The notes beneath the pieces were generated by a model. It saw only the letters and a list, made by a program, of their open reading frames with translations. It did no database searches and was not told where the DNA came from. From G963422275 sp963422275 (GTDB lineage Bacteria > Pseudomonadota > Alphaproteobacteria > Rhodobacterales > Rhodobacteraceae), in assembly GCA_963422275.1 (NCBI GenBank), contig OY729418.1, forward strand, positions 4,216,001 to 4,280,000: DNA of 64,000 nucleotides. The letters are read 5' to 3'. The translations under genes were made by a program, and so were the position numbers. Numbering within the stretch: the first letter of the stretch is position 1; each line of letters starts with the position of its first letter. This document shows positions 9,239 to 18,077 of this stretch, in pieces.

Positions 9239-11368
9239 CTATTCAAGCTGGGAAAAATCTGCCAACATCTCGAACAATCGTCTGACACATAAAAGGGCAG
9301 AAATCCTGTTGCTACGTACCGCAGGCTCATCGTCATTCACGCGCACTGTCTCAAAAAAGCTGTCGATCGGTCCACGAAGGTCGACGAGGGACTGGAAGGC
9401 ATCCAGAAAATCCTCTCGTGACAGCGCATCGGCAATCTGCTTGAAGGCGAATTCGACAGCCTTCATCAGATCCAGCTCTGCTGATTCACTCATCAGGGCA
9501 GGCACAGGATCAGACGATGGCAACTTACCCACCCTTTGTTCAGCGTTCAAGATATTGTTCACGCGGCGAAAACCCTGTATCAGTTCGGCACTCTCCCGTG
9601 TCTCGGCGAATGCGGCCAATGCATCCAGTTGCTTGGACATGGAAACGAGGTCGCCATTTTCGATGGGTGCATGAAAGCACGCATCAAGGATGTCGTTTCG
9701 CATGCCACGGTCCCGAAAATGCACCCTCAACCGCTCGTGGACAAATCCCAAAGCATCTGTGACGATTTCATCTTCGCTGGCAATTTCGATCGCCATGCTC
9801 TGGTTTTCACCCCGAGCATACTGTGCTGCCGCAAACCGGAATACATCAGCGAGAGGCAGCCTGATGTCATTTTCTAATACCAACCGGATAATCCCGATCG
9901 CAGTCCGCCGGAGCGCGTGCGGATCTTTCGATCCACCCGGCCTTTCTCCGATTCCCAACATTCCGGTAAGATGATCGATCCGGTCGGCGAGACCCACTAC
10001 GATGGACAATGCATCGCGAGGAACTCTGTCCGAGGCAGACAATGGAGAGTAGTGTTGCTCGATTGCCACCGCAATCGAACTCTCCATTCCCAGCGCTTCC
10101 GCATAATTACGGCCCATTATCCCCTGAAGGTGCGGAAATTCGTCGACCACATCCGAAACAAGGTCTGCCTTGGCCAGCTTGGCAACTTGCTCCGATGCAT
10201 CTGCATCGGCTCCTATCCTCCGCGCAATTTGGCCAGCGAGGCCCGACATTCTCTCCGACCGCTCCCACTGACTGCCTAGTTTGGAGTGGTAGTTCACGGA
10301 TCGAAGTGCCTCTGCCATCCCGTCGAGGCCTATTGAAGCAATCCTTCTCCGGTCGTTGGCCAGAAAAAACGCGGCGTCCTCAAGCCTCGCTGTCAATACC
10401 CTCCTGTTTCCTGCAAGAATTGTCACTCCGCCATCGCCTGTTTCACGATTCGCGACGACAATGAAATTCGTGACATTTCCGCTCTTCGGGTCGCGCGCAG
10501 AGAGATAACGCTGATGCTTTTTCATCGAAGCGAGAAGTATCGCCGGCGGAAGTGTCTGAAAGCGTTCATCAATGTCACCGATCAGAACGCACGGCCACTC
10601 GACCAGTCCGGCAACCTCGTGGAGAAGCTCCGGGTCCTCAATCAGTTCGCGGCCATTCAATGCGGAAAGCTGGCGGGCGGAATCCAGAATCTTCTTTCGC
10701 CGTTCTTTCGCACGCAGCAGGACTTTCGCACGCAGCAGGCCGTTTTCATAGCTATCGAAGTCACTAACTGAAAAGGCTTCTGAAGACATGAATCGGTGCC
10801 CTCGCGTCGTATCTCCAGACCTGATCGCACCGATCTTGAAGTCTACGATTTCATGCTCGCATCCGCTGAAGAGGATGCACAAGATCGACCGGAGGGGACG
10901 CACCCAGAGTTCTTCGCCGGAACCCCAGCGCATGGATTTTGGCCAAGTGAAAGCACCAATCTCGCTTTCCAAAATCTTGGGAAGAATATCCCTTGTTTGC
11001 CGACTGCAACCTTTGCTTTTCCAGAAGTAGTAGTTTTGGTTTTTGTACCTGCCCACCGTCAATTGGGATACACCAACCCCATGCTTTCGCGCAAACCCCT
11101 CAACCGCAGCGGCAGGCGCACCGTCCCGGGGTCCGCGCATCGAGATTTCTCCGCTGCGGACTGACTCGTCCAGTCCGGGAATCAAGATTGAAATTCGCTG
11201 TGGTGTCGATTCAGCGATCAAGCCGTCGGCCGAATCGTTCACGTTTTCGGCTCGAAGCCTCTCGCGGATGGCCTTCATCAGATCGCTGCTTGCCTTCGCC
11301 TGCATACTGGCGGGGATTTCCTCCGACTGCAATTCAAGCAGGAGGCTTAGTTTATTCGCTGCCATCAT
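9239..11368 (-). CDS. glyS: Glycyl-tRNA synthetase beta subunit
   Basis: 709 aa, typical length. It is the tRNA-recognition subunit of the bacterial alpha2beta2 glycyl-tRNA synthetase. It opens with the family signature LLLELQSEEIPASMQ and carries WPKSMRWG, HRFMSSEAF and ASMKKHQRYLSARD further in. The start is one of two consecutive ATGs (11368 or 11365). Its partner glyQ lies upstream on the same strand, separated by about 330 nt in which no gene is recognised. Confidence 0.97.
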   Translation of the reverse strand: MMAANKLSLLLELQSEEIPASMQAKASSDLMKAIRERLRAENVNDSADGLIAESTPQRISILIPGLDESVRSGEISMRGPRDGAPAAAVEGFARKHGVGVSQLTVGRYKNQNYYFWKSKGCSRQTRDILPKILESEIGAFTWPKSMRWGSGEELWVRPLRSILCILFSGCEHEIVDFKIGAIRSGDTTRGHRFMSSEAFSVSDFDSYENGLLRAKVLLRAKERRKKILDSARQLSALNGRELIEDPELLHEVAGLVEWPCVLIGDIDERFQTLPPAILLASMKKHQRYLSARDPKSGNVTNFIVVANRETGDGGVTILAGNRRVLTARLEDAAFFLANDRRRIASIGLDGMAEALRSVNYHSKLGSQWERSERMSGLAGQIARRIGADADASEQVAKLAKADLVSDVVDEFPHLQGIMGRNYAEALGMESSIAVAIEQHYSPLSASDRVPRDALSIVVGLADRIDHLTGMLGIGERPGGSKDPHALRRTAIGIIRLVLENDIRLPLADVFRFAAAQYARGENQSMAIEIASEDEIVTDALGFVHERLRVHFRDRGMRNDILDACFHAPIENGDLVSMSKQLDALAAFAETRESAELIQGFRRVNNILNAEQRVGKLPSSDPVPALMSESAELDLMKAVEFAFKQIADALSREDFLDAFQSLVDLRGPIDSFFETVRVNDDEPAVRSNRISALLCVRRLFEMLADFSQLE

Positions 11369-11700
11369 ACTTTTGGCTCAACTGATTCCATGCAAAGCTT
11401 GTCCATCGAGCATACAGTCGCAACATGGTCAATCCCAGTTTCGATGTCCTTGCTGCATAAGGAAAGCCTCCGCCTCTCCCTTTTCCAACACTACCACGAT
11501 TCCCTAGCGTCGAAACACTTCATGACCTTCTCCGACATAGTAGCGAGTTATTTGTGCACGGAGTTGCCCGAATCCTTTCGATCCGTCACTATGGCAGGGA
11601 TTGGACGCGAGTTTGCACATACCAACCGAAGCCCCGAATGCAGCGGGATGATTGCCACGTGGCCGAACATTGAACCGAAATATTTCCCTTCGAACGGCGG
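11369..11700. other. glyQ-glyS spacer, no recognised gene
   Basis: About 330 bases between the stop of glyQ and the start of glyS. Short open frames exist on both strands (for example a 66-codon minus-strand frame overlapping the end of glyQ), but none has a recognisable motif or convincing ribosome-binding site. Confidence 0.4.
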
Positions 11701-12633
11701 TCATTCAACCCAGCCCCCCTCAGGCGTACGCAGGAAAGCGTCGGCGCACATTCTGGCGAGCGCCCTGACCCTCCCGATCATGGCTTGCCGCTCGGTAACT
11801 GATATGACACCGCGCGCATCCAGAAGATTGAAGAGGTGCGATGCCTTGATGCATTGATCGTAAGCAGGATGTACCATCACGATTCTCTTCCCGGTTTTCG
11901 GGTCAATTTCCGGTTGGGAAAGAATCTGCCTGCAGGCGACTTCCGCATCCTCGAACTGGCGCAATGCCACTGTGGTATCACAAATATCGAAATTCCATCT
12001 CGAGTACTCGGCTTCAGCCTGCTGGAACACATCGCCGTAGGTAACTGAGAATATGGCGCCTGGATTGTTATACGGCATTTCCATTACGTGATCGGTACTA
12101 AGCACATACATTGCAAGACGCTCCAAACCATAAGTGATTTCTCCTGAAACGGGCTTGCATTCATGTCCACCTATCTGCTGGAAATACGTGAACTGCGAGA
12201 TCTCCATACCGTCGCACCAGACCTCCCACCCCAAACCTGCGGCTCCAAGCGTCGGGCTTTCCCAATCATCTTCCACGAATCTAATGTCGTGCAAGCGCAT
12301 TTCGATGCCAATTGCTTCCAGTGAACCAAGATAGACATCCTGAAAATCCGGAGGCGAGGGCTTTATCAATACCTGAAATTGAAAGTAATGCTGAAGCCGA
12401 TTCGGACTGTCTCCATATCTTCCATCGGTTGGCCTCCGGCATGCCTGTGCATAAGCCGCCGCCCAATGCTTCGGACCAAGCGAGCGGAGTGTCGTTGCGG
12501 GGTGGAAAGTTCCTGCGCCGACCTCCATGTCGTAGGGTTGCAGAATCACGCACCCTCGATCGCTCCAGTAATTCGTAAGTCGGGAGACCACTTCCTGAAA
12601 GCATCTTGGCTTGCGTTCGCGTTTTCGTGGCAT
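11701..12633 (-). CDS. glyQ: Glycyl-tRNA synthetase alpha subunit
   Basis: 310 aa, typical. Class II synthetase catalytic subunit: it activates glycine and charges tRNA-Gly together with the beta subunit. Diagnostic stretches are CVILQPYDMEVGAGTFHPAT, YAQACRRPTDGRYGDSPNR, HYFQFQVLIKPSP and VWCDGMEISQFTYFQQIGG. It starts at the ATG at 12633 (MPRKRERKPRCFQEVV). The region upstream is an IS relic, so the native promoter must lie in the roughly 100 nt between 12634 and 12733. Confidence 0.98.
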   Translation of the reverse strand: MPRKRERKPRCFQEVVSRLTNYWSDRGCVILQPYDMEVGAGTFHPATTLRSLGPKHWAAAYAQACRRPTDGRYGDSPNRLQHYFQFQVLIKPSPPDFQDVYLGSLEAIGIEMRLHDIRFVEDDWESPTLGAAGLGWEVWCDGMEISQFTYFQQIGGHECKPVSGEITYGLERLAMYVLSTDHVMEMPYNNPGAIFSVTYGDVFQQAEAEYSRWNFDICDTTVALRQFEDAEVACRQILSQPEIDPKTGKRIVMVHPAYDQCIKASHLFNLLDARGVISVTERQAMIGRVRALARMCADAFLRTPEGGWVE

Positions 12634-12733
12634 GCTCTAATTGCCCTTGTTAATTGTTTTCGGACATCGATAATTAGGTTTGGCGCCCCACGCGGTCAAC
12701 GGACTTGTGAACTGAGGGCGAAGCAACCAAGGA

Positions 12734-13097
12734 AAGACCGTTGCGAAAGCGGGCATTTTGTTTTACATTGCGGCTTCTGGGGTTAGTTGATGCTTGGCGG
12801 TTGCCAGTGGGGCTGTGGATGCCGTTTGGCAGCGGTCTTGGCACTCGCAGACGCGGTTTCAGATCTCCGATGCGGCGCAGCGGCAAGTTCGAGACAGACC
12901 CCGGTCCTCGGGCCGGGACCAGATCAATTCAACTGGCTGCCTTGAACAGATTCAACGCCATCGCCTTGAAGGACGTTCCGCCTATGCCCCATTAACTCGA
13001 GATCACGCATCCAGTCCATCTGAGTGTCAGAACAATCGCCGACAGACCTCCGAGCGTTCCAAGTCCATGGCCAGAAAGCGCGTTTTGCAACAGTCTT
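12734..13097 (-). mobile_element. Miniature derivative of an IS5-family element (AAGACYGTTGC ends)
   Basis: 364 bp with both ends preserved: AAGACCGTTGCGAAAGCG at the left, and on the opposite strand at the right AAGACTGTTGCAAAACGCG. The left part matches the 3' part of the copy ending at 46099 and the right part matches the 5' ends of the copies at 19270 and 45423. It is therefore a deletion derivative in minus orientation, with almost no transposase left. I could not see a convincing target duplication. Confidence 0.65.
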
Positions 13098-13402
13098 GAG
13101 GAATTATTGTATAGTCCAAGATCAATTAGTCGACAAGCTCATCGGCAAATCGGCCCGCGCTTCAGTGCCCTATATCAAAATGGAATGGAAAACAATACGT
13201 TTCCAAAATCGCAGGCTACCGCGCACATTCGGAATGACATTTCAGTGGAAATCGGAAATTGCTGGCCAAAGATGCAACTTTGAAAATAATAACTTGAAAT
13301 TGGTCCAATCGGCCTTCTACCCCGATGCCTGTTTCCTTTTTTTCAAGGAATTACTATTGTGCAATAGGTCACAAGCTAACGAAAAAGAAGAATCATCGAC
13401 GA
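13098..13402. other. Intergenic, AT-richer, upstream of the pseudo-protease gene
   Basis: About 300 bases with no recognised gene. It is clearly richer in A+T than its surroundings and presumably holds the promoter of the downstream gene; no clear -35/-10 pair could be fixed. Confidence 0.35.
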
Positions 13403-15082
13403 ATGAAGAAGCTTGCCATTAAAATTTTTTTTGCAACGCTGGTAAATCTCGTTTCGAATATCGCAAACGCTCAAGACCAGAAATACTGGATTGCGATTGA
13501 ATCGCATCGAGACCACGACTCCGCTGTTCGCCAGGCGCAGGTGTATTCGGACGATATTCCCAAAACTCACGCGTTTCAGTTGACAGAAGGAACCTACGTG
13601 ATCGGAGCTGGCTCCTACAATCAACTTGATGCCATTAGTATTCGCCAACATCTTGTTGCGGAGAGGACAATTCCGAACGAAAGTTTTGTAACGGTAAGAG
13701 ACAACTTTGGCACACAAGTATGGCCATCGCCCAAAAATGAAGGCTCTATTGAAATTGAGGCTCCCAATGACGAAATTGTCGACGAGCAAATGGCCAAAGA
13801 ACTTACCCGAAAAATGGCCATCCAGCGCGTGTTGAAATATTTTGGCGACTACAGCGGTAATATTGACGGCGTTTTTGGGAGCGGTACGGTTGCCGCCATC
13901 GCCACCTACCAAGCACGGAACGGTTTCGCAGCCACGGGCAAGCTGACACCAGCACAACAAGACTATCTTTTTGAACATTTAAGGTACGAACTGGAAAAAT
14001 CTGGGCTTTTGGAGATCGAGGACGCCGAAGCGGGTATCACAATTGCAATGCCCGCCGACTTATTGAGATTCTCGCACTATGATGCTCCATTCGCGATTTA
14101 TGAGCCGGTTGAGGGAGAAAGCCTTCGGATTTTCCTTATAAGCATGAAGGGGAACCGAAGCTCTCTGAACGTGCTACATGAAATTTTGCAACTTTCCGGG
14201 CGGATTCCCACGGAACCGCAGTCCTATCTCCACCAAGATTCGTTTGTCATTTCCAGTCGTGTCGGGGAGTCGAACTCGTATACTTACGCACAGCTCGAAA
14301 ACGGACGAATCAAGGGGTTCTCTGTCGCTTGGCACCGGCGTGATGATTCGTTCGGTCGCGAAATCGTGCCGAAAATACTCTCTAGTTTCGCGGAGTTGAA
14401 TGAACAAACGCTCGAGGACCATCCCGTGCTGATTGCTTCCGCTGGCGAAATCTCGGAATTGACTTTGAGCGTCGAGGAATACAAACCGACCACGACAGCG
14501 TCAGGCTTCTTCATTGACGAACATGGTTCCGTGGCAACAACGGCCGACGCGGTTAATGACTGCCAACGCGTCGTCGTCAATCCCAATCAACAAATGGCAA
14601 TAAAGAGTATCTATCCAGAAAAGAACTTAGCGATTCTTTCTCCATTGAGTGCGCTGACACCTCCGACTTTCGCGCGGTTTCAGAACCGCCCGCCACGACT
14701 GGGAAGCCGCGTGGCCGTGTCGGGATTTTCGTTCGAAGGAGACCTTGGGGCACCAACCCTAACCTACGGCAAATTTTCCACGAATATTGGCCCTAGCGGA
14801 AATCATGATCTAGGCATTCTCAAGGTGCAGACCATGCCAGGTGACATCGGCGGGCCTGTGTTGAATCAATCGGGCACCGTTGTCGGAATGCTCCTACCCA
14901 AACCGAAAAGCGACCGAGTCATTCCAAAGAATTCGCAAGTTTCTCTCGACATCAATGCAATTCTGCATGGGATTCGGGAGTCAGGCATTGAAGTCACTCT
15001 CACCGGTGCAAGCAGGGAAATCGATCCCGTCTTGCTGGAGCGAAGAGCCACTGAAATGACCGTTCTCGTTCAATGCTTCTAG
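13403..15082 (+). CDS. Exported peptidoglycan-binding protein with inactive trypsin-like domain
   Basis: 559 aa from the ATG at 13403, chosen because it opens a signal peptide (MKKLAIKIFFATLVNLVSNI, cleavage near ANAQ). Residues about 27-90 resemble a SPOR-like repeat region, residues about 138-195 form a PG_binding_1 domain (QRVLKYFGDYSGNIDGVFG), and residues about 365-535 follow the trypsin-like fold found with such domains in alphaproteobacteria. All three catalytic positions are changed: the TNAHV histidine is D382 (TTADAV), the DLALL aspartate is N408 (KNLAIL) and the GNSGGP serine is I482 (GDIGGP). It is probably a periplasmic binding or scaffold protein rather than a protease. No signs of decay otherwise. 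Confidence 0.75.
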   Translation: MKKLAIKIFFATLVNLVSNIANAQDQKYWIAIESHRDHDSAVRQAQVYSDDIPKTHAFQLTEGTYVIGAGSYNQLDAISIRQHLVAERTIPNESFVTVRDNFGTQVWPSPKNEGSIEIEAPNDEIVDEQMAKELTRKMAIQRVLKYFGDYSGNIDGVFGSGTVAAIATYQARNGFAATGKLTPAQQDYLFEHLRYELEKSGLLEIEDAEAGITIAMPADLLRFSHYDAPFAIYEPVEGESLRIFLISMKGNRSSLNVLHEILQLSGRIPTEPQSYLHQDSFVISSRVGESNSYTYAQLENGRIKGFSVAWHRRDDSFGREIVPKILSSFAELNEQTLEDHPVLIASAGEISELTLSVEEYKPTTTASGFFIDEHGSVATTADAVNDCQRVVVNPNQQMAIKSIYPEKNLAILSPLSALTPPTFARFQNRPPRLGSRVAVSGFSFEGDLGAPTLTYGKFSTNIGPSGNHDLGILKVQTMPGDIGGPVLNQSGTVVGMLLPKPKSDRVIPKNSQVSLDINAILHGIRESGIEVTLTGASREIDPVLLERRATEMTVLVQCF

Positions 15083-15182
15083 AGAGGGACTCCAAGTGTC
15101 GCAGGATGTTCACGCTCAATCCTTCCGATGCCCAGCTGTTTCGCAGTGGTTTCCGTCGCACCATAATGCGGCGAAATTGATC

Positions 15183-15977
15183 TCAAATCGTCTCAACGTT
15201 GGCATCCACTGCAATTGACTACCCTGATATGAAACGCCCTGCCTCGGAGACCAAAAACGCAATCATTCTGGCCACGTCCCATGGGCTTACCATTTTACGC
15301 ATCGACGAAATTGACAGGTACTCTCGCAGCATTTCCTCGTAGGAGATGCCTTTCTTTTCCGCGCGTGCCAAAATGACTTCCTGAATACGCTTTCCGTCAA
15401 CTACGCCTGGCAGTACCGCATTCACGCGAATATTGTCTCCTCCAAGTTCCTTCGCCAAGCTCTGTGTAAAGCCGATCACCCCGAACTTGGCTGAGGAATA
15501 CGGTGTTCTGTATGCATAACCGTACTTTCCGGCCACCGACGACATGTTGATTATCGATCCGCCGCCGGCCGCCTTGATCAAGGGCACTGCGCGTCGCGCG
15601 CAAAGGAACTGGCCTGTTAGGCACACATCAATGCAGCGGCGCCAGTCGTCGATCTCAATGTCCTCAACAGACGCCGTTGGCCCGGCAGTTCCAGCATTGT
15701 TGACAAGAATGTCAAGCCCACCGAATTGAACTCGCACCGATTCGAAAAGATTGGTGACCTGATCATTGCTCGTCACATCAGTCTTGACGCAAAGAATGTT
15801 AAGGTGATTCTTCGTTGCAGCTTCGAGTGCTTGATCATCAACATCGCAGATGGCGACACGGCAGCCTGCCCCCATGAGCAGCTCTGCAATAACCCATCCG
15901 ATTCCGGAACCGGCCCCGGTGATAACGACTCGTTTATTTTGAAGCCCCGGAAATCGATCCAAACTTTCGTGTGACAT
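15183..15977 (-). CDS. SDR-family NAD(P)-dependent dehydrogenase, amber codon near the C-terminus
   Basis: Short-chain dehydrogenase/reductase. Cofactor motif TGAGSGIG (about residues 20-27), NNAG, and the catalytic Ser...Tyr-x-x-x-Lys as SSVAGK...YSSAK. A TAG at 15219-15221 ends the frame after GRFISG at residue 252. The same frame continues with SIAVDANVETI to a TGA at 15183, which is the usual SDR ending (ISGQ..VDGN), so TAG most likely replaced a CAG glutamine codon. The last 11 residues, which normally pack at the cofactor and subunit interface, would be lost without readthrough. The substrate is unknown. Confidence 0.8.
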
Positions 15978-16369
15978 TCCTCATTTCCTCTGTTCAAGCA
16001 TTTAGTTCAGATTCGGCAACCCGTGCCTTCACAATCTTTTGGCTCGTCTGCCCCTGAAGCGAGCTGCCTTGCCGCCAAGATCCCATAGTGACGTTTTTCC
16101 GTATCGACAAGGTGGACAGAATGGCTTCCTGTTTCGATCCAGACTCCAATGAAGGCAACATGGTCATCCCGAATTACACTGAAAGTTTGGTTTCGTTGGC
16201 AAACGAGCGAGCCAGAAAAACTTGTGCGCAACGGTCCAGATCAAGAATTAGCATACTTGAAGACACTCAATTTGGAATTGGTTCCTAAGGTGTGCACACC
16301 GCTTCGACAACGGCATTGTGAGGCGGGACGAATCGAGCGCAGCAGCGATCGAGCGCATGCCGCTCTGAA
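15978..16369. other. Intergenic with unrecognised fragments
   Basis: Nearly 400 bases between the SDR gene and a broken VOC gene. A 74-codon minus-strand frame (16007-16231) contains HVAFIGVWIETGSHSVHLVD, which reads like protein sequence but matches no family I recognise. It could be the remains of another gene of the same locus. Confidence 0.3.
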
Positions 16370-16712
16370 TGGAGTTTGTTTTCCTGCAGTTCGCTCAGTT
16401 ACGATGCAACCGCACTGGCACCATCTTCATGAGCATGTCGGTATCGAGCCTGTTTCCCATACGGAATCTTATCTGTTTCGAAACGGCGCGGCGGGACACC
16501 CTTGTGAAACAAATCTTGTCGCAAGCTCGTTATGCCCGAGTTTCTTCAAAAGGCTGGCAATCTGATCAAATGTGCACACGAAATGATTAATCCCATCGCC
16601 CTGCGATTTCTTGATACCGCATGGCGTGTGTTCAAGCAGGATAATCTGGATAGTGCCGTTTCTCAGCGTCGAGGTTGCACAAATCAGCACCGAAGGCTTT
16701 CGATCCGCATCC
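16370..16712 (-). pseudogene. VOC (glyoxalase-like) gene remnant
   Basis: The minus strand reads GTIQIILLEHTP, then GDGINHFVCTFDQIASLLKK, which matches the core of vicinal-oxygen-chelate proteins (beta strand, then GEG-HHIAF-VDD). The frame stops at 16469; a neighbouring frame continues GKQARYRHAHEDGASAVAS and then, after a second stop, LSELQENKL, resembling the usual end of the domain. The 5' end is cut off at 16713 by an IS terminus. It is thus truncated plus at least one frameshift and one stop. The reaction is unknown. Confidence 0.5.
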
Positions 16713-17331
16713 AAGACCGTTGCGAAAGCGGCCATTTCGCTCTGCAATGCAACTTCTGAAACGGGTTTCGCGTCTGGCGGTTACCGATAAATGGCTGTGC
16801 GCCTTTCGGCGGCGGTTTTGGCTCTCAAAAGCGCGATTTCCTGCCCCGAGGCGCCGCATCGGGGCAGGGTCGGAGCAGTTTGCAGCGTTCGACATCGTGT
16901 TCGACCGGTTTCCTGCGGTTGGTGCGACCGGGGATGCAGGGCTTGATCCTGCGACGGCGGAGGGCGCTGTGGACACGATCGCTGTCATGGCCTTTGTTGC
17001 CGATCAGCGTGTCGGCATCCCGCAAGACGGGCAGCGCCTGGAAGATGCGGTTGAAGACGCCAGAGCATCGCTCCAGCTGCACGAAGCAGTTGCAAAGCGT
17101 CTTGTGCGGACCGTTGCGGGCTGTTGCATCGCGCCGCATCAGGCCGGACCGGATGACATGGATTCTGCCCGAGATCACCCGCCGGTCATCGTCCCCCGCG
17201 GCACGCCGCCGCACCTTGTTGGGCAGCAACGGCTGGATGCGAGCGAACCGGCATCGGAAAGCCGGAAACGGTGGTCGGACTTGGAAACCTCCACCATGTC
17301 TTGGGGCCTTCAAACCTAAATGGCAAACCAT
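16713..17331 (-). mobile_element. Chimeric IS5-family relic
   Basis: 16713 to about 16885 matches the 3' terminal part of the AAGACYGTTGC elements (compare 45950-46099, and the CGACCCTGCCC..GATGCGGCGC stretch shared with 19865-19895). From about 16886 to 17331 the minus strand instead encodes an IS427-like transposase with an internal deletion: IQPLLPNKVRRRAAGDDDRR, NGPHKTLCN, then NKGHDSDRVHSALRRRRIKP. The frame passes from one element into the other, so two relics were joined by insertion or recombination. A possible decayed right end (rc AAGATCGTTGCGCAGG) ends at 17392. Confidence 0.55.
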
Positions 17332-17660
17332 TTATAGGGCCTGAGCTTAGGAACCACAAAATCAAGTGCAAGCCACCCTGCGCAACGATCTTATGCCATC
17401 TGTGAGCATGTCCAAAAATTGCGATCGCTCGCCGCGAACGTGGCGGGCACCTTTGCCGTAACTTCGACAGCCCCGCTGTACCCTTGAAGGAATTGCACCA
17501 CAACAGCAACCTTTTCCTTGGCTGAATTGATTTCGCAGGTGCAACAGATAATTTTTCTCTCCGTTCTAGTCTTGATCCAAATCACGTATGGCCAGACACT
17601 CTGGCAAGCTAATGGTTAGGAAGAACTCTCAGTTCAATTCAAGTTCTTCTTAAAAAGTTA
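17332..17660. other. Intergenic, no recognised gene
   Basis: About 330 bases of mixed composition between two IS relics. No frame with a recognisable domain was seen. Confidence 0.35.
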
Positions 17661-18072
17661 GGCTCTGTTTGCATTTCGCAGGCGCATGTGCTGCACTTGG
17701 TTTCGACTTGCATTGACCATGGGGAGCAAAACAATGGATCGGGCGCGGTTTCGGGACTGGGTTTCCAGCATCGATGAGTTGACGCCGGCCATTGCCATCG
17801 GCCCGCCCCCTCCCGTGGCGCTCGGCATTCTTCACCAGAGCGTCACCCGCTCCGCCGGCGAGCGGGTGCGCGGGGCTGTGCACATCCAGACGGCCACCAG
17901 CCGCCACAGCCAGATCAAGGGCTTCCCGCGGCGCTTCCGCGGCATCGCCACCAAATGCCTGGACAGCTATCCGAGGTGGTTCCATCTCGTCGCGCTCGGC
18001 AGGCATCCATCGCCAAGAGCCTGCCTCGCAACCGCCAGCGCCAGACCAAGCCTGCGATTCGCGAATTGAGCC
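17661..18072 (+). mobile_element. Internally deleted IS1595-family element, copy 3
   Basis: 412 bp in plus orientation. The terminal repeats (GGCTCTGTTTGC...CGCAGGC at 17661-17683, inverse at 18050-18072) match copies 1 and 2. A perfect 8-bp target duplication, aaaagtta, lies at 17653-17660 and 18073-18080. It encodes the transposase start MDRARFRDWVSSIDELT and, after a deletion, the C-terminal HSQIKGFPRRFRGIATKCLD. The right-hand duplication contains the TAA stop of the amidohydrolase gene. Confidence 0.88.
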
Positions 18073-18077
18073 AAAAG

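Noticed and set aside
12734..13102. AGGA flanks as a target duplication of the miniature element
   Set aside because: The two copies are not adjacent to the ends in the same way (one extra base on the right), and other copies of the family show no matching duplication.
17369..17392. Right end of the chimeric relic, similar to AAGACCGTTGCG
   Set aside because: Only a partial match with several mismatches, and the adjacent transposase belongs to another IS group; noted as possible but not used as the border.
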